NCBI GenBank assembly: GCA_946886255.1
Contig: CAMPIG010000073.1
Coordinates: forward strand, 1-14,344
Origin: an uncultured Cellvibrio sp.
GTDB lineage: Bacteria; Pseudomonadota; Gammaproteobacteria; Pseudomonadales; Cellvibrionaceae
Direction: 5' to 3'
Length of the DNA: 14,344 bases
The number at the start of each line of letters is the position of its first letter. Within the stretch, counting starts at the first letter, position 1. Shown in pieces: positions 6,948 to 13,264 of the stretch. Below the pieces are notes generated by a model, which saw only the letters and a list, made by a program, of their open reading frames with translations, had not been told where the DNA came from and ran no database searches. A program made the position numbers and the translations under genes.

Positions 6948-6971
6948 GGGCAGGAGGTCCGTCTCCCGCCC
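6948..6971 (-). other. GC-rich hairpin between the propeller gene and the CadC-like gene
   Basis: Read on the minus strand, GGGCGGGAG, a 6-nt loop, then CTCCTGCCC form a 9-bp stem with a single G-U pair, beginning 17 nt after the propeller gene's TAA. The position suits a terminator, but no T-run follows on the minus strand. It is better read as a processing or mRNA 3'-end-stabilising stem, or a leaky attenuator that would lower CadC-like expression relative to the propeller gene. On the plus strand the same stem has an A-C mismatch but is followed by a T-rich stretch. Confidence 0.5.
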
Positions 6972-6988
6972 AAGGATTTTATTTGCGC

Positions 6989-8788
6989 TTATTCAAGCCC
7001 ATACCGGGCTAGGGTGTCGATAAGCTTCAGGTCGTGTTCTCCGATGGGCACATTCCAGCCCCAGGTGCGCATGGAAACGTATCCGGAGCCGGGCTCATCA
7101 CTGAATTGTTTTACCCAAATAGCCGCGCGGCCGAACTCATCGTAGGCCAAGGGTAGGATGCCCTGCTTTTTGCTGTGTCCTTTTCCGCGGATGAGAACCG
7201 GCGTGCTGGTCGCTTTCAGCCAGCGCGGCAAGCCCCAGTTTTTACCCTCCTGGGTGGCTTTGCTGTAATAATTTCCCGATTCAGTGACATCCATAAAGGT
7301 GACACTCAACAAATTGATACCGGGCTCAGGGTCGCGATCAAAATCATTCCCGGCGTCGTTCAACGAGTAATAATTGGGTGGATCGCTAAACCACAAAACC
7401 TTGCCACCCGCCTCCAGGTATTGGCGCATCAACCCGTTGGCGGGGTTGTTGCCCATGACCGGTTCGGGAATGATCGGCAACGCAAACACAATCACACTGG
7501 GAGCGCCGTCGCTCAGGCGCGCCTGGATAAATTGCTCCAGTTGCGCGGCTGATTCCAGCCGCTCGTAGCCGCGCTCAGTCAGGTAAGGTGTGACCTTGGG
7601 ATCAACCACCAGGTATTGCGTCAGATCGGTGATGCCGGTGGGTTGGTAAACAGCTTTATATGCGGCCTCGCCTTCACCCAGCGCGTAGAGGTTGCCGTCG
7701 TCTCCCCCCAGGAAGATAGTCCGGGTATCTTCGTCGTACACCGGCGAGGAATAGATTTCCGGGCCAATGGTGTGCCGCCGGATTTCAGTGCCGCTGGCTT
7801 TATCCAGTTGATACAGCGTGCCGTCGGCGGAACCAAAATAAACGGACTGGTCCTTGATCAACGCGCTGGTGTAGTTGTGCGAGCCTGCATAAAACTGCCA
7901 CCTTGCCTCGCCACTCACCAGGTCGATTGCGCTGAATAAATTATTGGATGACCAGCCGACATAGACGGTGCTGTCGTCAACGGCGGTGGTCATGGCCCAC
8001 GCGGAACCAAAGGTTAGCTTCCATGTTAACGATCGTGTTGTCACATCGACGGCATAAACGTGACCATCCCGTGAAGCGATCACCAACGTGTTGCCCACCA
8101 TGAGTGGCGGTGCGTAAATGGATTTGCGGTCGTAACCATAGTCGTCCGGATTCAATGCATGGCCGTCGGTTTCAAAGGTCCATTGCAGCGCGCCATTGGC
8201 CGCGTCCAGTACGTAAACCACGCCGTTATTGCTCGGTTGATACACCTTGCCTTCGTGTACCAGGGCGGCGGCGCGAATTTCTCCTGGAGTGCGAAACTTC
8301 CATTGCAAACGGCCGGTGCGCTGATCCAGCACATACAGAGTGCCGCCCCCGGAACCGATATACACATTGCCCTGAGTGACTACCGGTGCCGCCGAAAAAT
8401 ACTTCCAGTCCGCTTTGGTTGCCAGCTGATCCGGCTGCATGGAAAAACTCCACTTGAGTCGCCCGGTGCGGCGGTTAATGGCATACACGCGGTTGTCCCG
8501 GCTGGCCACGATCACCATATTGCCGGCAACGGCGGGTTCACCGGCCAAGGCGCCGCCCGTTTCAAACTCCCAGAGGCGTTCGCCGTCCTGTTTACTTACT
8601 GCATAGAGATGACCGTCAGTGCTGGCCACATATACGGTTTTATCCGTGACCACTGCATCCGCGCGAATCGCGCCTTCTGTCTGGAAACGCCATTTGGTTT
8701 TCAATCCGCCGGGATCTGCAAAAGCCATTGAGCAGAATATGCCGTCCAGCATGAGAAGCATCATCAATAACACACAGTTTTTTTTCAT
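6989..8788 (-). CDS. Secreted PQQ-like beta-propeller protein with an unassigned C-terminal domain
   Basis: ATG 8788 has a good Shine-Dalgarno (GAGAGG, 8 nt upstream). Residues 1-24 are a Sec signal peptide ending SMAFA with no lipobox cysteine, so the product should be periplasmic or secreted. Residues about 30-375 contain eight repeats of the PQQ/BamB-type blade signature, such as GHLYAVSKQDGERLWEF (59-75), NRVYAINRRTGRLKWSF (99-115), GTLYVLDQRTGRLQWKF (149-165) and GVVYVLDAANGALQWTF (189-205), consistent with an eight-bladed propeller. The vicinal cysteines and catalytic residues of quinoprotein dehydrogenases are absent, so PQQ catalysis is unlikely; binding or scaffolding is more plausible. 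Residues 380-599 are not propeller: PSVIVFALPIIPEP (430-443) and LMRQYLEAGGKVLWFSD (453-469) resemble the alternating strand-helix pattern of GATase1/ThuA-like folds, without a visible Cys nucleophile. I do not recognise the whole protein. Confidence 0.8.
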   Translation of the reverse strand: MKKNCVLLMMLLMLDGIFCSMAFADPGGLKTKWRFQTEGAIRADAVVTDKTVYVASTDGHLYAVSKQDGERLWEFETGGALAGEPAVAGNMVIVASRDNRVYAINRRTGRLKWSFSMQPDQLATKADWKYFSAAPVVTQGNVYIGSGGGTLYVLDQRTGRLQWKFRTPGEIRAAALVHEGKVYQPSNNGVVYVLDAANGALQWTFETDGHALNPDDYGYDRKSIYAPPLMVGNTLVIASRDGHVYAVDVTTRSLTWKLTFGSAWAMTTAVDDSTVYVGWSSNNLFSAIDLVSGEARWQFYAGSHNYTSALIKDQSVYFGSADGTLYQLDKASGTEIRRHTIGPEIYSSPVYDEDTRTIFLGGDDGNLYALGEGEAAYKAVYQPTGITDLTQYLVVDPKVTPYLTERGYERLESAAQLEQFIQARLSDGAPSVIVFALPIIPEPVMGNNPANGLMRQYLEAGGKVLWFSDPPNYYSLNDAGNDFDRDPEPGINLLSVTFMDVTESGNYYSKATQEGKNWGLPRWLKATSTPVLIRGKGHSKKQGILPLAYDEFGRAAIWVKQFSDEPGSGYVSMRTWGWNVPIGEHDLKLIDTLARYGLE

Positions 8789-8801
8789 CGTGAGTTCCTC
8801 T

Positions 8802-8845
8802 CTCGAATAATAGAATTGCTCGAAATAATAGGATTGGCTCTCGAA
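8802..8845 (-). repeat. Tandem imperfect direct repeats in the leader of the propeller gene
   Basis: On the plus strand, CTCGAATAATAGAATTG (8802-8818) is followed at once by CTCGAAATAATAGGATTGG (8819-8837) and a third partial CTCGAA (8840-8845). Read toward the gene, each full unit contains CTATTATT-TCGAG, including a TATTAT that resembles a -10 box. They lie 14-57 bp upstream of the start, so they may be an operator array or duplicated promoter. The rest of the 262-bp gap to the sensor-kinase gene shows no gene or convincing terminator, only a short GATAGCTATC palindrome at 8897-8906. Confidence 0.5.
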
Positions 8846-9050
8846 GTGCCTGGCGCTCCGTGATGGGCACCAAACAGCCCGAGATACATTGTTATTGATA
8901 GCTATCGGAGCAGAAGCTTAGGGAAAGGAATGGCAAGCCACCATAGCGGTTAAGGCGCCAACGAAAGGATTGGAACGGCATAGATACCGGAAACCCACGA
9001 AATACATGGGCCGCAGGATGATCCAAGGTGATATTAAGCCTTCTAAAGAA

Positions 9051-10457
9051 TCATTGTGTTCCAGGTTGGGCTTCCACCCGAAAACACAAACCCGGTTCCA
9101 TCCTATGCGCAGACAATGTCCAGCCATGTGCTTGGGCAATCTCTTTGCAAATGGCCAGGCCGAGGCCTGCGCCGTAATCACGCCTGTGAGGGCCGCGCCA
9201 GAATCGGTTGAATATCAGTGGGAGTTGTTCTTCTGTGACGCCCGGCCCCTGGTCCTTTATTTCCACTGTGGTTGCATTAAGGGTAATCCGGATTTCTGTT
9301 CCTGGTGGGGCGTGCTGAATAGCGTTTTCAATGAGATTTTTCAGCAAGGTAAACAGCGCACTTTTATCCGCTTTCCATTTTGATCCGCAGGCATTGTCGA
9401 TTATTACCAGTCGCACGCCTGCCGCATCCGTCATGCGTTGTAGATAGGTGGCCGTTTCTTTTACAACGTCATGTACATCCACAGTCGTGAAACGGTAATT
9501 TTGCGCTTCAATGGTTTCGGCCAGTATCAGCAGTTGTTGTACCTGGCGTGTCATATGTTCGATATCGAGCAATAATGCATTGCGGTTACCGCCGGTACCT
9601 TCCAGCTCAATCTGCGCGCGGATCAGCAGCAGTGGCGTTTTCAATTCATGGGCGGCGGTTGCAAGAAACTCTTTTTGCACACGGTAGCCCTGTTCGAGGC
9701 GATCAAGCACGTGATTGAAGCTGGTAACCAAGGGTGCAACTTCACGCGGTACTGACTCCACTGCCAAGCGCGCATGAAGGGAATGGGGTGAAATTTTTGC
9801 AGCAGATGTCGAGACTTTTCGTAAAGGTTTGAATGTATATTTCAGGGTGACGTAGCCGCAGATGCCGAAGATAAAAAGCAAAACCAAACCGAAGAGTGCG
9901 ACGCCTTTGACCATGAAAGGCACGGCAATGTGGTCATTGATAAGATTCAAAAACCGGTTGCTGATACCAATCTGTACGAACCATGTTCGGCCCTGATTTT
10001 CAATCGATTTGGTAGCGCCTTGTATGGCGACGCCGTTACGGTCGAATTCAAATTGTTCTTGCCGGAGTTCTTGAATGGCGGGGATTGAGGACCAGAATGC
10101 CGTGCCGGCGGAGGAAGACATCACTGTGTGACCAGAAGAATCCAGCACACGGTAAGCGGCTTCCTCATTCAGGCTATCAAAGAAAAACCATGCATCCTCC
10201 ATGTCATTGTCTTCCTCTTCCATACCGACAGGAATGCCCTGATCGTCAAACACGAGTTCCCCGGCCAGCCCATCGGCGACTTCTGCGAGATTGGTGGGCG
10301 AAAACATATCGCTTTCCTGGGCAATCATTAACGCTATTGCCACAAGTCCGATACAGAGCGTGCTCAGTACCACACCGACCACATAGGCCAGCAATACTTT
10401 GACGCTGAGACTATTCAACGGCAGTTGTCGTATCTGCTTCACGAAGTGCATAGCCAA
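9051..10457 (-). CDS. Two-component sensor histidine kinase (QseC/PmrB-like architecture)
   Basis: Inner-membrane kinase that phosphorylates the regulator encoded just upstream. Membrane span 1 is about residues 20-46 and span 2 about 181-203, enclosing a periplasmic sensor of some 135 residues that includes an acidic stretch at 79-94 (EEEDNDMED followed by aromatic residues). HAMP follows (about 204-256). HisKA has the phospho-acceptor His270 in TAAHELKTP, and the ATPase domain carries the N box NLIENAIQHAP (374-384), G1 DQGPGV (402-407), an F box IFNRFWRG (415-422) and G2 GAGLGLAI (429-436). All catalytic motifs are intact. ATG 10457 overlaps the end of the regulator gene by 47 bp; Met3 (10451) would reduce this only slightly, and later GTG/TTG starts are possible. 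Overlap implies translational coupling. The ligand is unknown; the acidic patch suggests cations or cationic peptides by analogy with PhoQ. Confidence 0.93.
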   Translation of the reverse strand: MAMHFVKQIRQLPLNSLSVKVLLAYVVGVVLSTLCIGLVAIALMIAQESDMFSPTNLAEVADGLAGELVFDDQGIPVGMEEEDNDMEDAWFFFDSLNEEAAYRVLDSSGHTVMSSSAGTAFWSSIPAIQELRQEQFEFDRNGVAIQGATKSIENQGRTWFVQIGISNRFLNLINDHIAVPFMVKGVALFGLVLLFIFGICGYVTLKYTFKPLRKVSTSAAKISPHSLHARLAVESVPREVAPLVTSFNHVLDRLEQGYRVQKEFLATAAHELKTPLLLIRAQIELEGTGGNRNALLLDIEHMTRQVQQLLILAETIEAQNYRFTTVDVHDVVKETATYLQRMTDAAGVRLVIIDNACGSKWKADKSALFTLLKNLIENAIQHAPPGTEIRITLNATTVEIKDQGPGVTEEQLPLIFNRFWRGPHRRDYGAGLGLAICKEIAQAHGWTLSAHRMEPGLCFRVEAQPGTQ

Positions 10458-11106
10458 GGTTTCTCAGGTTAACGATCTGTTGGTTTGAGCCAATGCCAAG
10501 CAACTTGCGGCGGAGGCGATGCAAGGCCACATCCAGGGCGTTGGGTGTGACGGCTTCACTCAGTCCCCAACCGGCAGCTTCCAGCGCACTGCGCCGTACC
10601 AGGCTTCCCTTCTTGCTCACCAGAAGCAAAATAATCTGTAGTTCGGCAGGTGCCAGGGTCACGCTTTCGTCGTTGCAGCACATGATGCCGGCGGCGGGCT
10701 GTATCAGTAGATCACCGTGGGTGGGGTCGAGCACGATGTTGTGAACGGGACGGCGGAGCAACGCGCGGACGCGGGCCACCATCTCGTCCATGGCAAACGG
10801 CTTGGGGAGATAATCATCGGCGCCTGCTTCGAGTCCTTCTACACGGTCATGCAAGGCATCGCGCGCGGTCAGGATAAGGCAGGGAATACTGAGGCCGGTG
10901 TTGCGCAATCGCTGGAGGAAATTGATTCCATCGCCGTCGGGTAATCCCCGATCAAGGACCAGCGCCTGGTAAGGCACTTGCTGAGCAGCAGCCAAGGCCG
11001 TATCCATACGATCAAACACATCAACCGCTATGCCGGCCGCAGCCAGCTTTTTGCTGATTAACGCTGCCAGGCGCTCATGATCCTCAACCAGAAGAATACG
11101 ATTCAT
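10411..11106 (-). CDS. OmpR/PhoB-family response regulator
   Basis: A 231-residue transcription factor. The receiver domain (1-115) has the acidic pair E8/D9, phospho-acceptor D52 in VLDRGLPDGDG, T80 and K102 in LPKPF, so all switch residues are present. The winged-helix effector (about 125-225) has LAPAELQIILLLVSKKGSLV, then NALDVALHRLRRKL (recognition helix) and IVNLRNLGYAL. The best resemblance by eye is to the QseB/PmrA/TctD group that partners QseC/PmrB-like kinases. Its ATG overlaps the stop of the mipA-like gene by one base (TGATG), and its 3' end overlaps the kinase gene, so the three genes look like one translationally coupled operon. The likely target is the divergent intergenic region about 0.9 kb upstream. 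Confidence 0.94.
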   Translation of the reverse strand: MNRILLVEDHERLAALISKKLAAAGIAVDVFDRMDTALAAAQQVPYQALVLDRGLPDGDGINFLQRLRNTGLSIPCLILTARDALHDRVEGLEAGADDYLPKPFAMDEMVARVRALLRRPVHNIVLDPTHGDLLIQPAAGIMCCNDESVTLAPAELQIILLLVSKKGSLVRRSALEAAGWGLSEAVTPNALDVALHRLRRKLLGIGSNQQIVNLRNLGYALREADTTTAVE

Positions 11107-11924
11107 CAGAACTGATACCGGTAACCAACAATCATTCGGTTTTCGGTGGAGCTGTCTACCAGCGGGCTGTCTTTAATTTCTTGCGCGAGACTGGTTACGC
11201 CAAGGTCAAGGAAGAGTGCGTTGCGCATATCGAACATATAAATACCTCGTAAGCCGTATTCAATACTAACGGCCGCTTCGCCGCTATAGGCCGGCCGATC
11301 AAAGCGGGCTTCATGGGTGCGAACGCCGTAATGGTAATCAACGTATTTATCGTCTTGCCAGGTCGCCACCACCCGTGGGGTAAGCATAAACCGTTGGCCA
11401 AACACCCAGGTTCTTTCCATGCCGATACTGAACTGCTGGCCGTCGCTGTTATCCGAGATGTCGCTCAGCCATTCCGCGCCGACATCGACCAGCGGGTTAC
11501 GCCATTCTATCCTGGCACCGGCCCAAAACCCGCCCTCGCGCTCGTCCATGCCGTTCAGTATGGGCGTTTCATCCGCTTCATCCTCATCGTAGCCGCCAAA
11601 GCTGTACTGGGTAATTGCTTTGAAATTGAGTTGCTGAGATTCGCTAATGTCGAGGCTCGCCAGATTGAACTCGATGCCAGCCCCGACGAACTCTACATAT
11701 TTACCTTCATAAAAGATCAGCGGGATGACTTTGTTGTCGCGGTCAATATCTGTAAAGGGCTTCTGGCTGCTGATGGCTGCGATACCCAGACTCCAACCCG
11801 ATCCTTCATGGCTTTCTGATTCCTGAGCTGTGGCTGCGAATGTTGAGCCTAGACCCATAACCAGCGTGGAAATAACGTTCATGCGCATGCTGATATGCGA
11901 ACGTGATAATGCCGCTAACTGCAT
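11106..11924 (-). CDS. MipA/OmpV-family outer-membrane protein
   Basis: First gene of the operon with the two-component pair. ATG 11924 has GGAG 7 nt upstream, which supports this start over the internal Met13/Met15. Residues 1-33 form a signal peptide with a hydrophobic core (VISTLVMGLGSTFAATA), cleaved before Gln34. The mature part has the MipA/OmpV hallmarks: GSGWSLGIAAISSQKPF, VIPLIFYEGKYVEFVGAGIEFNL, alternating short amphipathic strands, VGAEWLSDIS and a C-terminal VGYRYQF ending in Phe, as recognised by BAM. The length of 272 residues is typical. In E. coli MipA binds the murein hydrolase MltA and PBP1B; family members also affect uptake of osmolytes and drugs. Linkage to a two-component system and an RND pump points to an envelope-stress or permeability role. 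Confidence 0.9.
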   Translation of the reverse strand: MQLAALSRSHISMRMNVISTLVMGLGSTFAATAQESESHEGSGWSLGIAAISSQKPFTDIDRDNKVIPLIFYEGKYVEFVGAGIEFNLASLDISESQQLNFKAITQYSFGGYDEDEADETPILNGMDEREGGFWAGARIEWRNPLVDVGAEWLSDISDNSDGQQFSIGMERTWVFGQRFMLTPRVVATWQDDKYVDYHYGVRTHEARFDRPAYSGEAAVSIEYGLRGIYMFDMRNALFLDLGVTSLAQEIKDSPLVDSSTENRMIVGYRYQF

Positions 11925-11972
11925 AGAGGTTCTCCGATAGGTTTGATGGCAGCTTCAGTATTGAATGCTTCG

Positions 11973-11989
11973 TCTTACGGCATTCTTAC
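11973..11989. promoter_or_regulatory. Candidate response-regulator box in the divergent intergenic region
   Basis: TCTTAC-GGCAT-TCTTAC is a perfect hexamer direct repeat with a 5-bp spacer, an 11-bp period that places both half-sites on one DNA face. PmrA and QseB-type OmpR-family regulators bind this geometry (CTTAA-N5/6-CTTAA). On the minus strand it reads GTAAGA-N5-GTAAGA and lies 49-65 bp upstream of the mipA-like start, with a weak -10-like CAATACT 9 nt nearer the gene. It is also 109-125 bp upstream of the RND adaptor start, so it could serve both operons. Confidence 0.5.
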
Positions 11990-12016
11990 AGCGGTTTCTT
12001 TTTTTCCAGTAAGCAT

Positions 12017-12032
12017 CAGGAAAGTTTTCCTG
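12017..12032. promoter_or_regulatory. 16-bp palindrome in the divergent intergenic region
   Basis: CAGGAAA-GT-TTTCCTG is a perfect dyad with 7-bp arms, 66 bp before the RND adaptor start. Its size suits a dimeric repressor operator. No T-run follows, so it does not look like an intrinsic terminator. No regulator of TetR or MarR type is encoded in the window to pair with it. Confidence 0.4.
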
Positions 12033-12097
12033 TTGGATAGTGGTGTTCGACATAACGCTGGCGTGTATCGACACGCTTCATCATGTGCTGGAACTGA

Positions 12098-13264
12098 ATG
12101 AATATGCAGAGAAAAACCCGTAGAGCTGTATTTATCTTCGCTGGTGTCATCGTCCTGATTGGTGCTCTGACGGCAGTGCTGGCATTAACACCCAATGAAA
12201 AGGAATCAAAGGGCGATGCGCAGGCGGTCACGTCGAGGCCTGTGCTGACGTTGGATGGTACATCACCACAGATAACCACCCTGGCGGTCCGGGTTTCTGC
12301 TAACGGCGACATTATGGCGTGGCAGGAAGCCAGTATTGGTACGGAAGCAGATGGCCTGCGCCTGATTGAAGTAATGGCCAATGTTGGGGACCGGGTCAAG
12401 CGCGGTCAACGGCTGGCGACCTTTGCCAGCGATATTATCCAAGCTGAGTTGGCACAGAGCCGTGCGGTAGTTGCCGAGGCAGATGTCGCGCTGGCTGACG
12501 CGGCGGCCAATGCCCAGCGCGCCCGGAGGTTGCAGGGTAGCGGCGCCTTATCAGTCCAGCAGATCCAGCAATACGAGAATGCCGAACGCGCCGCCCAGGC
12601 CCGACTGGATGCAGCTAAAGCTGTGGAAAAGACGCAACAGTCACGCCTGGTGCAAACCCGGGTTCTGGCGCCGGATGACGGTGTTATCTCCGCACGCGCC
12701 GCCACCGTGGGTGCGGTGGTACCGGCCGGCCAGGAACTCTTCCGCCTGATCCGCCAGGGCCGGCTCGAGTGGCGAGCCGAGGTAGCGGCCTCAGATTTGG
12801 CAAAGCTTAAACCCGGTCAGTTGGCGGAGATCACGCCGACGGGTGGACAACCTATCCGGGGCAGGCTACGGATGGTCAGTCCAATGGTCGATGTGCAAAC
12901 CCGGAACGGTGTGGTGTATGTCGACCTGCCATCGGACGACAGGGTGCTCGCCGGCATGTTTGCGCGAGGTGAGTTTGATATCGAGCAGATACAAACCCTG
13001 ACGTTGCCACAGAGCGCGATATTGCTGCGTGACGGTTTCAGCTATGCGTTGCGCGTCGGTCCTGATTCCAGAGTGGTACAAACCAAGCTGGTGACCGGGC
13101 GGCGCACCGGAGATCGCGTTGAAATTCTTGATGGCATTGATGCCGCTGCCAGGGTTGTGGCCGCCGGTGGGGGTTTTCTCGGTGATGGGGATCTGGTTCG
13201 GGTGATCGAGGACCATGCCCAATCCACTAGCGCGGCGCAATCTCCACAGGGTGACGTGTTGTGA
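12098..13264 (+). CDS. RND efflux periplasmic adaptor (membrane fusion protein)
   Basis: Links an RND inner-membrane pump to an outer-membrane channel. Residues 10-31 are an N-terminal hydrophobic anchor; there is no lipobox cysteine, so it should be anchored by this helix rather than by lipid. The biotinyl-lipoyl-like domain is split, as in HlyD/AcrA proteins: EVMANVGDRVKRGQRLATF (91-109) and VLAPDDGVISARAATVGAVV (189-208). Between them lies an alanine-rich alpha-hairpin (about 112-185) with heptad-like QAELAQSRAVVAEADVALAD. Beta-barrel and membrane-proximal domains follow (223-370, including LEWRAEV, GMFARGEF and LPQSAILLRDG). The length of 388 is standard. ATG 12098 has only a weak Shine-Dalgarno (GGAAC); Met3 is an alternative. 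It overlaps the pump gene by 4 bp (GTGA). No outer-membrane TolC-type gene is seen in the window. Confidence 0.93.
   Translation: MNMQRKTRRAVFIFAGVIVLIGALTAVLALTPNEKESKGDAQAVTSRPVLTLDGTSPQITTLAVRVSANGDIMAWQEASIGTEADGLRLIEVMANVGDRVKRGQRLATFASDIIQAELAQSRAVVAEADVALADAAANAQRARRLQGSGALSVQQIQQYENAERAAQARLDAAKAVEKTQQSRLVQTRVLAPDDGVISARAATVGAVVPAGQELFRLIRQGRLEWRAEVAASDLAKLKPGQLAEITPTGGQPIRGRLRMVSPMVDVQTRNGVVYVDLPSDDRVLAGMFARGEFDIEQIQTLTLPQSAILLRDGFSYALRVGPDSRVVQTKLVTGRRTGDRVEILDGIDAAARVVAAGGGFLGDGDLVRVIEDHAQSTSAAQSPQGDVL

Noticed and set aside
8159..8731. 190-codon plus-strand open frame opposite the propeller gene
   Set aside because: It lies antisense to clear propeller repeats, has no domain features and is explained by the repeat composition of the true gene.
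6989..8788. Propeller protein as a PQQ-dependent alcohol dehydrogenase or as BamB
   Set aside because: It lacks the dehydrogenase cysteine pair and catalytic acids and has no lipoprotein signal; the extra C-terminal domain is not found in BamB.
8897..8906. GATAGCTATC palindrome between the propeller and kinase genes, considered as a Fur site or terminator
   Set aside because: Only about half of the 19-bp Fur consensus matches, and there is no stem-loop with a T-run; a 10-bp palindrome is expected by chance.
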